Positions 30,556-42,440 of a stretch of DNA of 64,000 nt are shown here, one piece after another. The position numbers and the translations under genes are program-made. Numbering within the stretch: position 1 is the stretch's first letter; each line of letters starts with the position of its first letter. The notes under the pieces are model-generated. The model was given only the letters and a program-made list of their open reading frames with translations, did not search any database and was not told where the DNA came from. Source of the stretch: Brassica napus (taxonomy: Eukaryota > Streptophyta > Magnoliopsida > Brassicales > Brassicaceae); contig NC_063437.1 of assembly GCF_020379485.1 (NCBI RefSeq), positions 6,794,223 through 6,858,222 on the forward strand, in the 5' to 3' direction.

Positions 30556-32120
30556 TCATGCCTCTCTAGCGAAAGCTTCTTGCCTCTTTATAGTCTCGCC
30601 AGTCTGAATTACTTGCGTTTCAAGTTTTCTCACCTGAGTCCCTAAGGTCTCGATTTTGGTGTTCAAATTGTTGTAGGCGGAGTCTATTTTACCGTTGAAA
30701 TCCACGGTTATTTGTTGTTGTCCCAACGCTACTCGATCAAGCATTTCTTCGATCTTGCTTTCCTGAGTCTGGGGTGGTAAATTCTGGTAGTAAGAGTTCG
30801 AGTAGCTTTTGCTGTTGTTGAAGAGTTTTTGAAATTGTGAACTCTGGTTACTTCTTTGACCATTTCCGAAGAAGTGTCTGTTTCCGCCCTGGTTTCCAAA
30901 TTTCTGGAATCCGGTACCTCCGATGTAGTTCACATTTTCTTCTCCTTCCGTATATGCTACTTCTCCTTCAGCTGAACAGACTTGCTTCCTAAGAAGCTCG
31001 TGCACCACATCTTACTTAGCTCTTACTTCGTCCATCTGTTCCTTCCCGATAGAGGCTACAGACTTCTTCCGTTCAGAGTCAGTGTTTTTGGTGCTGCTGC
31101 TGTTAGCAAGGTTTTCGATAAGTCTCACAGCTTCCAACGGATTCCGAGTAGTGAAGTTTCCTTCACTCGCCGTATCAAGAGCCATTTGATACTGTAAGGC
31201 GAGACCTCAGAAGAAAGTGCTTAGCAGCTACACTTCGTTAAACCGTGGTGTGGACAGTCTCGCTGAAAGAACCTAAATCTAATCCACGCATCTTTGAAGA
31301 ACTCTCCAGCCTCCTGCGAGAATGTGGAAATTTTGTTCCGAAATTCTTCAGCGTGCGCCTCATCGAAGAAGTTTCGTAAGAAAGCATTCTTGATGTCGGC
31401 CCAGGATGTTAAAGATCCTGTGGGTTCCTGCCTAAGCCAGTGCATCGCTTCTCCATTCAGCGTGTATCTGAAGAGCTTCCACAGCAGGTAATCTTCGGGG
31501 ACTCCTTCCATCCGAATAGCAGCGATTAGATCCTTAAACCGTTCCAGATGGTCCATAGGATGCTCGTGCGGTAACCCAGAGTAGGGTATCTGCGACACGA
31601 GGGTGTAGTATTGAGGCTCCAGCTCGAAATTCTGCTTATGGATCTCCAGAAGTCGAATAGCTGATCTGTTGGAATAGTACTCATCTGGGCGATTGTAGTC
31701 GGCCAGTGGTTTCGATCGAGCGTCATCATCTACATGTTGAGCAGCTCCTGTAGCATCAGCATCAGGGATTACAGTTCCCTGAGCATCTATTTTCTGACCT
31801 GTTGCATTATGCAAATGACCATTCTGGTCATACAGGTTTCCGTTCTCGTCCTGTGTTAGAATAATAATGTTTACCATTTTTGACGACACGGTAGTGATCG
31901 ACATACGCGGTGTAGTATCGATCGTTGTCGAACGATAGGGATCGATCGACGATGAAGGTCTGGTGTCAGTCGATGGTTGGTTGTGCGTATCGATCGACGA
32001 CGAAGTTGTTGCGTCGAGCGATGTGGAACGTTGACCTGTATGGATGGTGCGTTCCAAGTGAGTAGGATCGTCTGAGAATAGCAAGTCTTTCTCCTTGTTG
32101 CTTCTGGTACCGCTGGGCAT
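30556..32120 (-). pseudogene. Athila-2 gag, frameshifted
   Basis: The ATG at 32,120 opens a 299-codon frame with an SID-rich N-terminus and capsid domain (YYTLVSQIPYSGLPHEHPMD, with Gln before it where Athila-1 has a stop). A one-base deletion near 31,240 ends it at 31,221. A TAA at about 31,015 and ORF 31,008-30,556 follow, with the coiled-coil-like NNLNTKIETLGTQVRKLETQ. There is no duplication of the gag start here, so this copy shows the ancestral layout. Confidence 0.8.
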
Positions 32121-32209
32121 GCACCTGAAAAGACAAGAAAAAGATTATGTCAAAGGGGGTAGAGAAAAGAATAAGAATCAATAAAACTAAATCTAATGGC
32201 AATCAAAGC

Positions 32210-32227
32210 TCCCCGGCAACGGCGCCA
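32210..32227 (-). other. Primer binding site of Athila-2
   Basis: The minus strand reads TGGCGCCGTTGCCGGGGA, the usual Athila-type primer site, just after the 5' LTR. Confidence 0.85.
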
Positions 32228-32231
32228 AATT

Positions 32232-33558
32232 TGATTCCACTCAAATTATCCTAAGGAGTGTTACTCTCATCAAAAGAGGTTCAGATGTATTACTTAGGGA
32301 TCGAATCCACAAGGAGCTAGGGAACAATTAAATCTAGTGTTTATTAATTCTAAGAGTTTTAAATGTTTAAATGAAGTAGCAATAGTAACAAGCGAAGTAA
32401 ATAGTAAATGTAACTTGGTTGGAAATGATATTAGATGCAGAGCCACTATTCAGTTGTTGGAGATTATAATATCTATAGATGCCTAATTGTTGCATGCATG
32501 ATAGGTTAGAGCTCAATTGCTTAACTCAGTGATAAGCTGTCGCATGTTTCACTGGTTAACATGCTAGATCTCGTGTCTCAACGGTTAGTATGTTGACAAC
32601 GAGAGAGTGTCAATCGATGGTCCTATTGGAACATCGACCGATACACCTTTGCCTACGTCAACCGATAGTCAGTTGAGGACATCGATCGACAGGTTCTAGC
32701 CAGGCTTATGCGCGAGTATGATATGCCCTATTAAGATACTAAATTGGCGGTTAGCCCTCTCTAGCAGTCCTAATATGGTAGATAGATGTCAGGATGGGAT
32801 AACAAGGGTGCTTGAGTATGCAATCCTATGATCAAGTTCTAGGTAGCTAGGCTAAAACAAGCAATGAATACAAATCTTTCATGAATATCACAACAAGGCA
32901 GATCTATAGTTTGGGGCTAATTCCACAAACCTATGTGAACCCTGGATCTAATAATTGAACTACTCAGACGTAGCAAAGCAATTCATAACAATGAAGAAAT
33001 GGGAATTCATAGAATAGATGAAAAGAAATGGAAACAAGGAGTTCCAATCACAATTGATCTTCTCTCCAAAGCTCTCTCTTCTCTCTCAAAGTAAAATTGT
33101 AACTCTCTAAAAAACTCTAAAACTAACTCCTCCTCTGCCGTCAAAACACTTAGGCAGTATATAATCTACTAGGTTAAAAACTCGTCAGGGCATTTTCATA
33201 ATTTGGCTTGGCCTTGGGTTTTAAGTCCGCTGGATCCAAAATGTCGCGTGTCTGATGTCTCGACATCGATCGATGGTACTTGTGTACATCGATCGATATT
33301 AATCTTCATCTGTCGAGGCATCTCTTGGTATCGATCGTCAGCACTGGATGCACATCGATCGATTGTTCTTACTCTTGTCGACCTCTACATGGTCAGCTCG
33401 GGTGAAACGTCCTTTAAGCTCCAAAATGCTCCAATGTCATAGCTTTACTCCGAAATACACCTGAACCTGAAAACATACCTAGAAGAGTAGAAAACATAGA
33501 TATATAGTAAAACACTTATATACCATGGATGAAAACGGGTCAAATCCAAGGTATATCA
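32232..33558 (-). repeat. Athila-2 5' LTR
   Basis: 1,327 bp. On the plus strand it reads TGATTCCACTC...GGTATATCA. Its left end is followed by the PBS on the minus strand. Confidence 0.85.
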
Positions 33559-33567
33559 CTGCCTACC

Positions 33568-34878
33568 TGATAGACTATGGATTTGATCCATTTTTATCCA
33601 TAGTTTATAAGTGTTTTTTCTAATATTTATGTTAGTATAGAGTCTATATATTATATTTATAAGATCAGGAAGGTTTTGGAGATAAGTGATGATTTTGGAG
33701 CATTTTGGAGATATTTGGAGCAAGCACCCGAGATGACCATCGAGATCGACAATCGGTCGATATTGGAGAGCTAGAATCGATCGATACACAAGTTATGGTG
33801 TCGATCGATAGCGAAGCGCGCAGAAGCCCATTTGGTCACAACCGACTTGAAGCCCAAGATTTCACTATTTTACAAGATTGCCCCTGACGAGTTTTACCCT
33901 AATTATATAAGTTTTGCCGTCATGTTAGAGGCAATGAGTGCTTTTGTTTTGTGTTATTCTTTGTGTTTTATTGTTTACTGATAGATAGGAGAGAAGATCC
34001 AAAGTTATAATATGTGACTGGAACTCCATTGATATTTATCTTATCTATTCTATGCAGTTTTTATATCTAACCATTGTTATGAATTTCTTAGCCATGTCTG
34101 AGTAGTTCTCTTGTTAGATTTTAGGGTTTAAATAGGTTAGGAGGGATTAGCCCCAACTATGGATTGCTGAGTTATAATAATCATCATTAGAATTGTTCAT
34201 TAATGCAAGTCTCTAGATTAGCTACCTAGAACTTGTCCTAGGATTGATTGATAAAAGCCATAACTAATTCTCATCCTAAAAACATTCTAATTGAACTTTT
34301 TTCTTACTATGATCAAGGCGAGAGCTGATCTAGTAAGCTTAGTACGCATTTATTCAACCTGCGCATAAAGTTTGACTAGAGCGCGTCGATCGATATCATA
34401 CTTGAATAATCGATCGACGGTGCAAAAGGTGTATCGATTGATGCGCCCATTGGAATATCGATCAACACTTTCTATAGGTCAATATAACGAGAGTTGATAT
34501 CATAGATCTAGTTAATAGTCAATAAGTCAATACTCGCAAAGGCCGAAAGACTTATTGATCGAATAGTTGAGCTTTACATTATCATACATGCAACTCATTA
34601 GGTATCTATAGGATTATAATTCCAACTTTCATGGATAAAAACCCGTCTAGCTATTTCCTTTTTAAAGCACCAAAACCCCAAACTTGCTATTGAACAATTA
34701 TTTGTTCAATATATAATCTGCAATTTACTTTTAAAAACTCTTAAGATATCCTGCTTAACAAATCACATTAGAAACTCTAGGTCCCTTAGCTCCATGTAAA
34801 TTCGATCCCTAAGTACTACAACTCGAGCACTTATTTGAGAGAGTATAATTACTCCTTAGGATAATTTGAGTGATATCA
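33568..34878 (+). mobile_element. Solo LTR of a diverged Athila-type family
   Basis: 1,311 bp, TGATAGACTATGG...GTGATATCA, with TSD CTACC on both sides (33,563-33,567 and 34,879-34,883). The general plan matches the Athila-1 LTR, including the CCCCAACTATGGAT and AACTTGATCCTAGG-type blocks, but the sequence is clearly diverged. It contains motif sets at 33,753/33,777/33,801 and 34,386/34,410/34,434/34,458, each exactly 24 bp apart. No internal region remains. Confidence 0.85.
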
Positions 34879-34883
34879 CTACC

Positions 34884-36022
34884 TACCCCTTTCGAGGATC
34901 AAACCGAACGTAGTTCAAGAGTGAACCAAGAGATCGAACTGCTTGTGACGTTCGTCTGGTAATCGGGTTCCAGTCATAGAAACAGAGCATGTTGAGAATA
35001 ATGCCTCAAAGTTTCTAAGTGCTGAGGGTTCGCTGTGTCTCTCCTCCCCGTTGCCTCTAACCTAAGACTCCTTATATACTTGCTCCTAGGTCGGTTTGCG
35101 CATTTCTGCCCTTAAGCCGTCATAGCACAAAAATGGAGATATTCCAATTTTCCCGATCGTCGTGATTATATTGGAAACTTCACATTTATCCGCGAAAACT
35201 TGACATTTGTCTTGCCTTACGAACCAAGCATAAACCGTCATAAGGCTTATGGGTATTCAGTTAGGAAATCATAAGTGGACTTCGAGTTGCATTTAAGGTC
35301 TCTTTAGGCCGTCTCGAAACGTTTATTACGGCTTCTTCGATAAAAACAAACTTCCTGTGGTTTTTATCATAAAGTTTGACTGATGACTTCGAGTGATGAG
35401 AAACAAAGAATGGTTTAGCCATGGCCTACGGGAGATAGCATTAAAGAGTAGACGAGAATGCATGGATTTGTATTGTATCGACGTTTTGGGAAACTTCGGT
35501 CGCTATGTAGCGACCGGGCTTGGATGGAGCTCGGTCGCTACGTAGCGACTGAGCTTGGTTTGAGCTCGGTCGCTACGTAGCGACCTAGCCGTGTGCGTTC
35601 TCAGTCATTACGTAGCGACCGAGGTTGGCTTGAGCTCAGTTGCTACGAAGCGACTGAGCCGTGTTCGTGCTCGGTCGCTACATAGCGTTCGGCTTGAACT
35701 CAGTCGCTACGTAGAGCCGTGTACGTGCTCGGTCGCTACGTAGTGACCGAGCTTGGCTGGAGCTCGGTCGCTACGTAGCGACCGAGCTTAGCTTGTGCAT
35801 GGTCCGATGGCCATACTTGAGCCTGTCTGTGGCCGATTTGGGTACGTGTCTGCTTTTTTGGACAATCGGTATTTTAGTGGTTCGATTGAGATTAGAACAA
35901 GATTTTACCGCAAGGCTCTTCGTAAATATTTCTTTACGAATATTACTTTTCGTAAAATGTTTATGCTGATTTTTACGAACTTTCAGATATTGATTCTGTT
36001 ATGACCGATTTTGACTCCAACG
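34884..36022 (-). mobile_element. Tat-B LTR, 5' segment
   Basis: On the minus strand it starts near 36,022 (CGTTGGAGTCAAAATCGG). It runs through hairpin repeats (35,495-35,795) and a TATATAAG TATA box (35,072-35,079) to the junction with the solo LTR. It continues at 23,965 beyond Athila-2. No polypurine tract is seen right of 36,022, so this is a 5' or solo LTR bordering other DNA. Confidence 0.65.
35495..35795. repeat. Hairpin repeat array in the Tat-B LTR
   Basis: About eight units around GTCGCTACGTAGCGAC, alternating with GCTTGG/GTTTGAG linkers, spaced about 35-40 bp. Several units are perfect inverted repeats of more than 20 bp. Confidence 0.85.
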
Positions 36023-37212
36023 ATGTACTCATTCCGGAATATACCTACAAACCCCATATTAAGCTCTATTATCACAGAATCCATACCATTAAGGTCAAAC
36101 ATGACTGCACAAATATACAACACATTCACGGGTTGCTTAGATAAAGTCACCTAAACAAGATATTTAAACAAAAGAATAAGCAAATATGGAAAAATCAAAA
36201 GAGATTAAATTGAAAAAAAACTGGTCAACTTGTTAATACTTCTGATTAATTGCTAAAACCCAGAAACATAATATCTTTCACTAAGGTAGAATTATTTAAG
36301 ATGTTTCTTTTGAGCTCACAAATTCTCATTAAATCATTGTCAAGCCGAAAATAGCTATGTTCAAGAACATTTCCAAGCTTCTGACATGGACTAAACAGAT
36401 TTGGCAGTGTTTCACGAGCGACAAAATTATAAACACCAAAAGAAATTGAATTCCAGTAAATGATCCACAAACTGAGTCCTCAACACAGTAAGCAACCATC
36501 TTGGTATCAAAGAAGCGACAAAAGTTTAACGATGACTTACTAGCTAGTTTGTCTGTGAATACTTGGCCATATATACTCATATGCATTTGACTGAGCATTA
36601 ACCCTAATCTCTTTGAGAGGGAGTCGACAGAGGAAGAGAGCACGGTGGCGTGATCGTCTTGGCAAAGCTGTAGTCCATGACTTGCAATCTACCAAAAATG
36701 AAGGCGGACACATTTAGGGTTTTGACAAAAGATGCAGTGGAGGTTTCGGAAAGTGAAAGAGCTTTTATGATGAAGATTCCGGTAAATGAAGAAATCAAAA
36801 TTAATTGGGTGTTGGATTTGCGTGGCTGGACCGCTGACAAAAATCGTATCACTATGGTGAACCAGAGCTTGAGAATTGGTGAGCATGAATGCTACAGAGG
36901 CGAATCGGATGGATACAGGGGCGAGGCTGAGAAGGATTAGAGAATCCACATGGCAGAGCTTCTAAAATGTATGGGGTCCCATGAGGTTGGAGATTCATAT
37001 TTGCGGCGACTGCATGGCTGAAGAGAAGAAAGATTGATTGTGGTTATATGCAAATCTATGAGAAATACCACTCTTTTAATGTTTTGGTTGAATTAAAGTA
37101 TTAGAAAGAGAGAGAGATAAGGTGTTTACGAGAAGAAGAAATAAAAAAAGAATAAATAACAGAGGGGGAGTAGAAGACACATTAATTGGAGAAGAAAAGA
37201 AAAAGGAGAAGA
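36023..37212. other. Unrecognised DNA between Tat-B and the satellite
   Basis: About 1.2 kb without transposon hallmarks. Overlapping open frames exist on both strands at 36,246-36,949 (for example a plus frame of 87 codons at 36,677 containing MKIPVNEEIKINWVLDLRGW). I cannot assign any to a family. It ends in a purine-rich stretch (GAGAGAGAGATAAGG, GAAGAAGAAATAAAAAAAG) next to the satellite. It could be a host gene remnant or an old transposon. Confidence 0.4.
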
Positions 37213-39900
37213 AGAACTGGAATCACCTGATTTGAAAGTAAGATAACTTCTTCATCCCAACTCTTATGAGGTTTTTTTTCAACTTTCTCGTGCTTCTCCT
37301 TCACTTTATGTATCCAAATCAAGCTTCTTAAAAAGTGATTCATCCTGGTTTGATTGGAACGATGAAGATGTTGTCGTATTCCAAAATGGGAAACTGGAAT
37401 CACCTGATTTGAAAGTGGGATAACTTCTTCATCCCAACTCCTATGAGATTTATTCAACTTCCTCGTGATTCTCCAGCACTTTATGTATCCAAATCAAGCT
37501 TTTTACAAAGTGATTCATCGTGTTGAATTTGAACGACGAAGAAGTTGTCTTATTTCCAAATTGGAAAACTAGAATCACCTGATTTGAAAGTGGGATAACT
37601 TCTTCATCCCAACTCCTATGAGGTTTTTTCAACTTCCTGGTGATTCTCCACCACTTCATGTATCCAAATCAAGTTGCTTACAAAGTGATTTATCCTTGTT
37701 TGATTGGAACGACGAAGAAGTTGTCTTATTCCCAAATTGGGAAACCGGAATCACCGGATTTGAAAGTGGGATAACTTCTTCGTCCCAACTCCTACGTGGT
37801 TTGTTCAACTTCCTGATTATTATCCACCACTTTATGTAACCAAATCAAGTCTCTTACAAAATGATTCATCCTGGCTTGATTGGAACGATGAAGAAGTTGT
37901 CTTATTCCTAGACTGGAAAACTGGAATCACCTGATTTGAAAGTGGGATAACTTATTCATCCCAACTCCTATGATATTTTTTCAACTTCTTGGTGCTTCTA
38001 CTCCACTTTATATATTCAAATCAAGCTTCTTACAAAGTGATTCATCCATCTTTAATTGGAACGACGACGAAATTGTCATAATCCCAAACTGAGAAACTAG
38101 AATCACCGGATTTGAAAGTGGGATAACTTCTTCGTCCTAACTCCTATGAGATTTATTCAACTTCCTGGTGATTCTCCACCACTTTATGTATCCAAATCAA
38201 GCTTCTTACAAAGTGATTCAGCCTGGTTGAATTTGATCGACGAAGAAGTTGTCTTATTCCCAAACTGGGAAACTAGAATCACCTGATTTGAAAGAAGGAT
38301 AACTTCTTCATCCCAACTCCTATGAGGTTTGTTAAACTCCCTGGTGATTCTCCACCACTTCATGTATCCAAATGAAGCTGCTTACAAAGTGATTCATCCT
38401 GGTTTGTTTGGAACAACGAAGAAGTTGTCTTATTGCCAAACTGGGAAACTGGAATCACCGGATTTCAAAGTGGCATATCTTCTTCGTCCCAACTCCTATG
38501 AGGTTTGTTCAACTTCATGGTTATTTTCCACCACTTTATGTATCCAAATCAAGCTTCTTACAAAGTTATTCGTCCTGGTTTGATTGGAACGACAAAGAAG
38601 TTGTTGTATTCCCAAACTGGGAAACTAGAATCACCTTATTAGAAAGTTGGATAACTTTTTCATCCCAACTCCTATGAGACTTTTTCAACTTCCTGGTGCT
38701 TGTCCACCACTTTATGTAACCAAATCAAGCCTCTTACAAAGTGATTCATTTTTGTTTGATTGAAACGACGAATAAGTTGTCTTATTTCCAGACTGGAAAA
38801 CTGGAATCACCTGATTTGAAAGTGGGATAATTTTTTCATCCCAACTCCTATGAGATTTTTTCAACTTGCTGGTGCTTCTACTCCACTTTATGTATCCAAA
38901 TCAAGCTTCTTACAAAGTGATTCATCCAGATTTAACTGGAACGACGACAAAATTATCGTATTTCCAAACTGAGAAATTAGAATCACCTGATTTCAAAGTG
39001 GGATAACTTGTTCATCCCAACTCCTATTAGATTTATTCAACTTCCGGGTGATTCTCCACCACTTTATGTATCAAAATCAAGATTCTTACAAATTAATTCA
39101 TCGTGGCTGAATTTGAACGACGAAGAAGTTGTCTTATTCCCAAACTCGGAAACTTGAATCACCTGATTTAAAAGTGGGATAACTTCTTCATACCAATTCC
39201 TATGAGGTTTGTTCAACTTCCTGGTCATTCTCCACCACTTCATGTATCCAAATCAAGATGCTTACAAAGTGATTTTACCTGGTTTGATTGGAACGACGAA
39301 GAAGTTGTCTTATTCCCAAACTATGAAACTGGAATCACCGGATTTGAAAGTGGGATAACTTTTTCATCCTAACTCCTATAAGGTTTTTTCAACTTCCTGT
39401 TGATTCTCCACCACTTTATGTATCCAAATCAAGCTGCTTACAAAATGATGCATCCTGGTTTGATTGGAACGACGAAGAAGTTGTCTTATTCCCAAACTGG
39501 GAAACTGGAATCAACTGATTTGAAAGTGGGATAACTCTTTCTTCCCAACTCCTATGAGATTTATTCAACTTCCTGGTGATTCTACACCACTTTATGTATC
39601 CAAATGAAGCTTCTTACAAAGTGATTCATCCTGGTTGAATTGGAACGACGAAGAAGTTGTCGTATTCCCAAAATGGGAAACTGGAATCACCTGATATGAA
39701 AGTAGGATAACTTCTTCATCCCAACTCCTATGAGATTTTTTCAACTTCCTGGTGCTTCTCCACCACTTTTGTATCCGAAACAGGCTACTTACAAAGTGAT
39801 TCATCCTGGTTTGATTGGAACGACAAAGAAGTTGTCTTATTCCTAAACTGGGAAACTGAAATCACTTGATTTGAAAGTGGGATAACTTCTTCATCCTAAC
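37213..39900 (+). repeat. Centromeric-type satellite, diverged block A (about 15 units of about 176 bp)
   Basis: Units carry CACTTTATGTATCCAAATCA, AAGCTT, AAGTGATTCATCCTGG, GAACGACGAAGAAGTTGTC and AATCACCTGATTTGAAAGTG. Units differ from each other at many positions, and several have lost the HindIII site. I recognise the consensus as the Brassica CentBr-type satellite. It forms the left edge of the whole satellite field. Confidence 0.88.
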
Positions 39901-40420
39901 TGTTGAGATGAAGACCAAGTAGTGAAGGTATGAAGCTTTAGGGTTCAATGAAGTGAGAAAGTAACTTTGGAGTTTTTACCACATTAACTTTTGAGTTTCA
40001 CCATTTCTGGATAAAGGTAACTACGTTAAAGCTTGTGAAGTTACTTTGCATCCATTTGGAGAGGAAAAACATCCAAGGGCATTTGGAGAAGATAAGGGGC
40101 ACGTGGACATGCTGTCTTGAGCTGGAAAGGAGAATATACTTTATTACTGTAGAAAGCATGTGTGAAACTATAACCAAGCATTTCAAAAGGACTTCCAGCA
40201 TGTCCATTGACTCCCACATGCTTATGGATTTCGAAATCCCCTTTGTATCTGCCTTATCTCTTCATATATAATTTGTATCTAAGACATTAAATTAATTAGT
40301 GGAGTTTTGAATATTCTCTTTGTTCTCTCTCTACTTATTCTCTTAATCTCTTTAATCTTACACAAAACAGTCTGATTGTTCTTAAATTTGTTTAAACACA
40401 CTCTAATACACAAAAGTGTA
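39901..40420 (+). repeat. Copia-1 5' LTR
   Basis: It starts TGTTGAGATGAAG and ends near AAAGTGTA before TATGGTATCAGAG. Its end matches, in reverse complement, the LTR at 58,626-59,142, so both are one family. Confidence 0.75.
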
Positions 40421-40422
40421 TA

Positions 40423-40435
40423 TGGTATCAGAGCC
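40423..40435 (+). other. Primer binding site of Copia-1 (initiator Met tRNA)
   Basis: TGGTATCAGAGCC, the standard copia primer site complementary to the 3' end of initiator methionine tRNA. Confidence 0.88.
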
Positions 40436-40585
40436 AGGTTGCTAAAAGGGTGGGGGTGTGTTAATCTTGTTTTAAAAATATAGGTTTGTGTTCTTGGTGT
40501 TCTTGAGCTGTTCTTGATGTTCTTGAGTGTTCATGATGGTTTTGAGCTCTGTTCTTCATTTTCTGGGTTTGATTGAGTTCATCTG

Positions 40586-41431
40586 ATGGAATCAAACGAC
40601 TCTAGCAAAGAAAAGAAGACCAGATCAATTTATCAAGTGAAGAAAGAAAGAGAAAACGAGTGGATCTGGTCAGATTTGATGAAGACAACTTTGGAAAGCT
40701 GTGGGATTTGGAGTAATCAGATAAAGGATGAACCTTTAAAGGAGTTGGTTATTTTTGAAGATGAAGCTGTTCAAGAAAACACTAGAAAGAGTGGGATTGA
40801 AGCAGCTTATGAAGAAAGGTCCAAACTTGTGAAGGTCAGTGAAGACAAGAGGGTGATATGTGACTGGAAACAAGGAAAGGATGAGCTTTATCAGCTTGTG
40901 AGAAGGCTGAAAGAAGTGTGGGTGGAGCTTACAGCAAAGCCAGAGGTAATTGAAGAAAGGAGAGGACAAGATGTTATCTTTAACTTTATTGTGAATGAGA
41001 TATTTGAGCTTGTTCAATACACTTGTGATGTGTGTGTGAAGAACAAGAAATCAATTCAGTGGAAGGGTGGTACAAACTGTAAGAAGGGAAGGTAGAAAAC
41101 TTTCCAAGGTATGGTTCATGAGGAGAAAGGCTTGGAGGAAGAACAGAGAGTCTGGTTATGTGAGTGACGAGATGAACTTAAAGATGATCAAGGAGGCTGC
41201 ACAACAAGTGGTGAGATGAGAGTGTTCTTACTCAGGCTAAATGGGGGAATCAGTAGAAGACAGTGTGGTGTTAAGAGAGCAGGAAAATGAGGGTGGAGCT
41301 GATGATTGCATCACCATGAAGGAATGGTGAGTGTTCATGGAACATGGACAAGCTTTAGCAGCAAGCAAGACACATGGTGTACAATCCGGAGCTCCTAAAC
41401 CCTGTGTATTGATTCTGGAGCAAGCCATCAT
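40586..41431 (+). pseudogene. Copia-1 gag remnant
   Basis: An open frame of 169 codons (40,586-41,095) begins MESNDSSKEKKTRS and shows the WSDLMKTTLESCGIW segment typical of the copia gag N-terminus. A C-terminal region follows in broken frames. Stretches near 41,200-41,260 match the region at the window's right end on the other strand (AQQVVR, ECSYS). No intact zinc knuckle. The middle of gag appears deleted. Confidence 0.65.
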
Positions 41432-41806
41432 ATGATCAGTGATAGGAGGATTATAAGTGAAATCAAGGCTGCAACATGGAGTGTTATGATAGCTAATGGT
41501 GCTATGATCCCAATAGAAGGAGTGGGAAAGCTCAAACTGTTTGAGAAGGACAAGACTGCCTTCTACATGCCCCGGTTCACTTCAAATCTGTTATCGGTGA
41601 AGAAAACTACCATTCATCTCGATTGTCAAGTATTATTCAGACCTGATGAAGTTGAATTTCAAGATTTGAAGACTGGGAGAGTTATTGGCATAGGAGACAG
41701 CAAGAATCAGCTATACCATCTTCAAATGGCTAAGAATTCTAAACCCTTTGATTCTGTGTGCTTGAGTAGTGTTGTTGATAGGTGTGATAGTATGACTTGT
41801 AAGTGA
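41409..41806 (+). pseudogene. Copia-1 protease and pre-integrase remnant
   Basis: The sequence at 41,409 encodes DSGASHHMISDRR, the copia protease active site. ORF 41,432-41,806 continues with MIANGAMIPIEGVG and FTSNLLSVKK, the conserved block after the active site. The frame runs into satellite at about 41,800 and stops there. Confidence 0.75.
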
Positions 41807-42440
41807 TTCATGATGGTTCGATTGGAACGACGAAGAAGTTGTCTTATTCCCAAACTGGGAAACTGGAACCACCTGATTTGAAAGTGGGATAACTTCGTCT
41901 TCGCAACTCCTATGAGATTTTTTCAACTTCCTTGTGATTCTCCACCACTTTATGTATCCAAACCAAGCTTCTTACATAGTGATTCATCCTGGTTCGATTG
42001 GAAGACGAAGAAGTTGTCATATTTCCAAACTGGGAAACTGGAATCCCCTGATTTGAAAGTAGGATAACTTCTTCTTCCCAACTCCTATGAGATTTATTCA
42101 ACTTCCTGGTGATTCTCCACCAGTTTATGTATCTAAATCAAGATTCTTACAAATTGATTCATCATGGTTGAATTTGAACAACGAAGAAGTTGTCTTATTC
42201 CCAAACTGGAAAACTGGAATCACCTGCTTTGAAAGTGGGATAACTTCTAAATCCCAACTCCTATGAGATTTGTTCAACTTCATAGTTATTCTCCACCATT
42301 TTATGTATCCAAATCAAGCTTTTTACAAAGTGATTCATCATGGTTTGATTGGAACGACGAAGAAGTTGTTGTATTCCCAAACTAGGAAACTAGAATCACC
42401 TGATTAGAAAGTGAGATAACTTTTTCATCCCAACTCCTAT
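41801..42440 (+). repeat. Centromeric-type satellite, block B (about 3.6 units)
   Basis: Same unit and orientation as block A, with several private changes. It lies between the truncated end of Copia-1 and the LTR of Copia-2. Confidence 0.85.

Larger units (their letters stand above)
23966..33558 (-). mobile_element. Athila-2: full-length Athila-type gypsy element without visible pol
   Basis: 9,593 bp, minus strand. LTRs are 32,232-33,558 (5') and 23,966-25,301 (3'), with TSD CTGCC. PBS, gag, protease, SID-rich region, non-coding tail and polypurine tract occur in the same order as in Athila-1, again with no RT, RNase H or integrase motif. Agreement of two independent insertions shows that the missing pol is a feature of the family, not a deletion in one copy. 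Confidence 0.88.
39901..41800 (+). mobile_element. Copia-1: 5' half of a Ty1/copia element inside satellite
   Basis: The 5' LTR begins at 39,901 within a satellite unit and is followed by PBS, gag and protease remnants. At about 41,800 the sequence switches to satellite in the middle of the region after protease. Integrase, RT, RNase H and the 3' LTR are absent. Confidence 0.8.

Noticed and set aside
29057..30607. Plus-strand open frames of 130-150 codons inside Athila-2
   Set aside because: Antisense shadows of gag and protease. The palindromic TCGATCGA motifs make both strands look Ser/Asp/Arg-rich.
36246..36852. Membrane-like minus-strand frames (FLLVFIILSLVKHC)
   Set aside because: Short, overlapping and without family resemblance. 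They could be chance or intron sequence, so not called as a gene.
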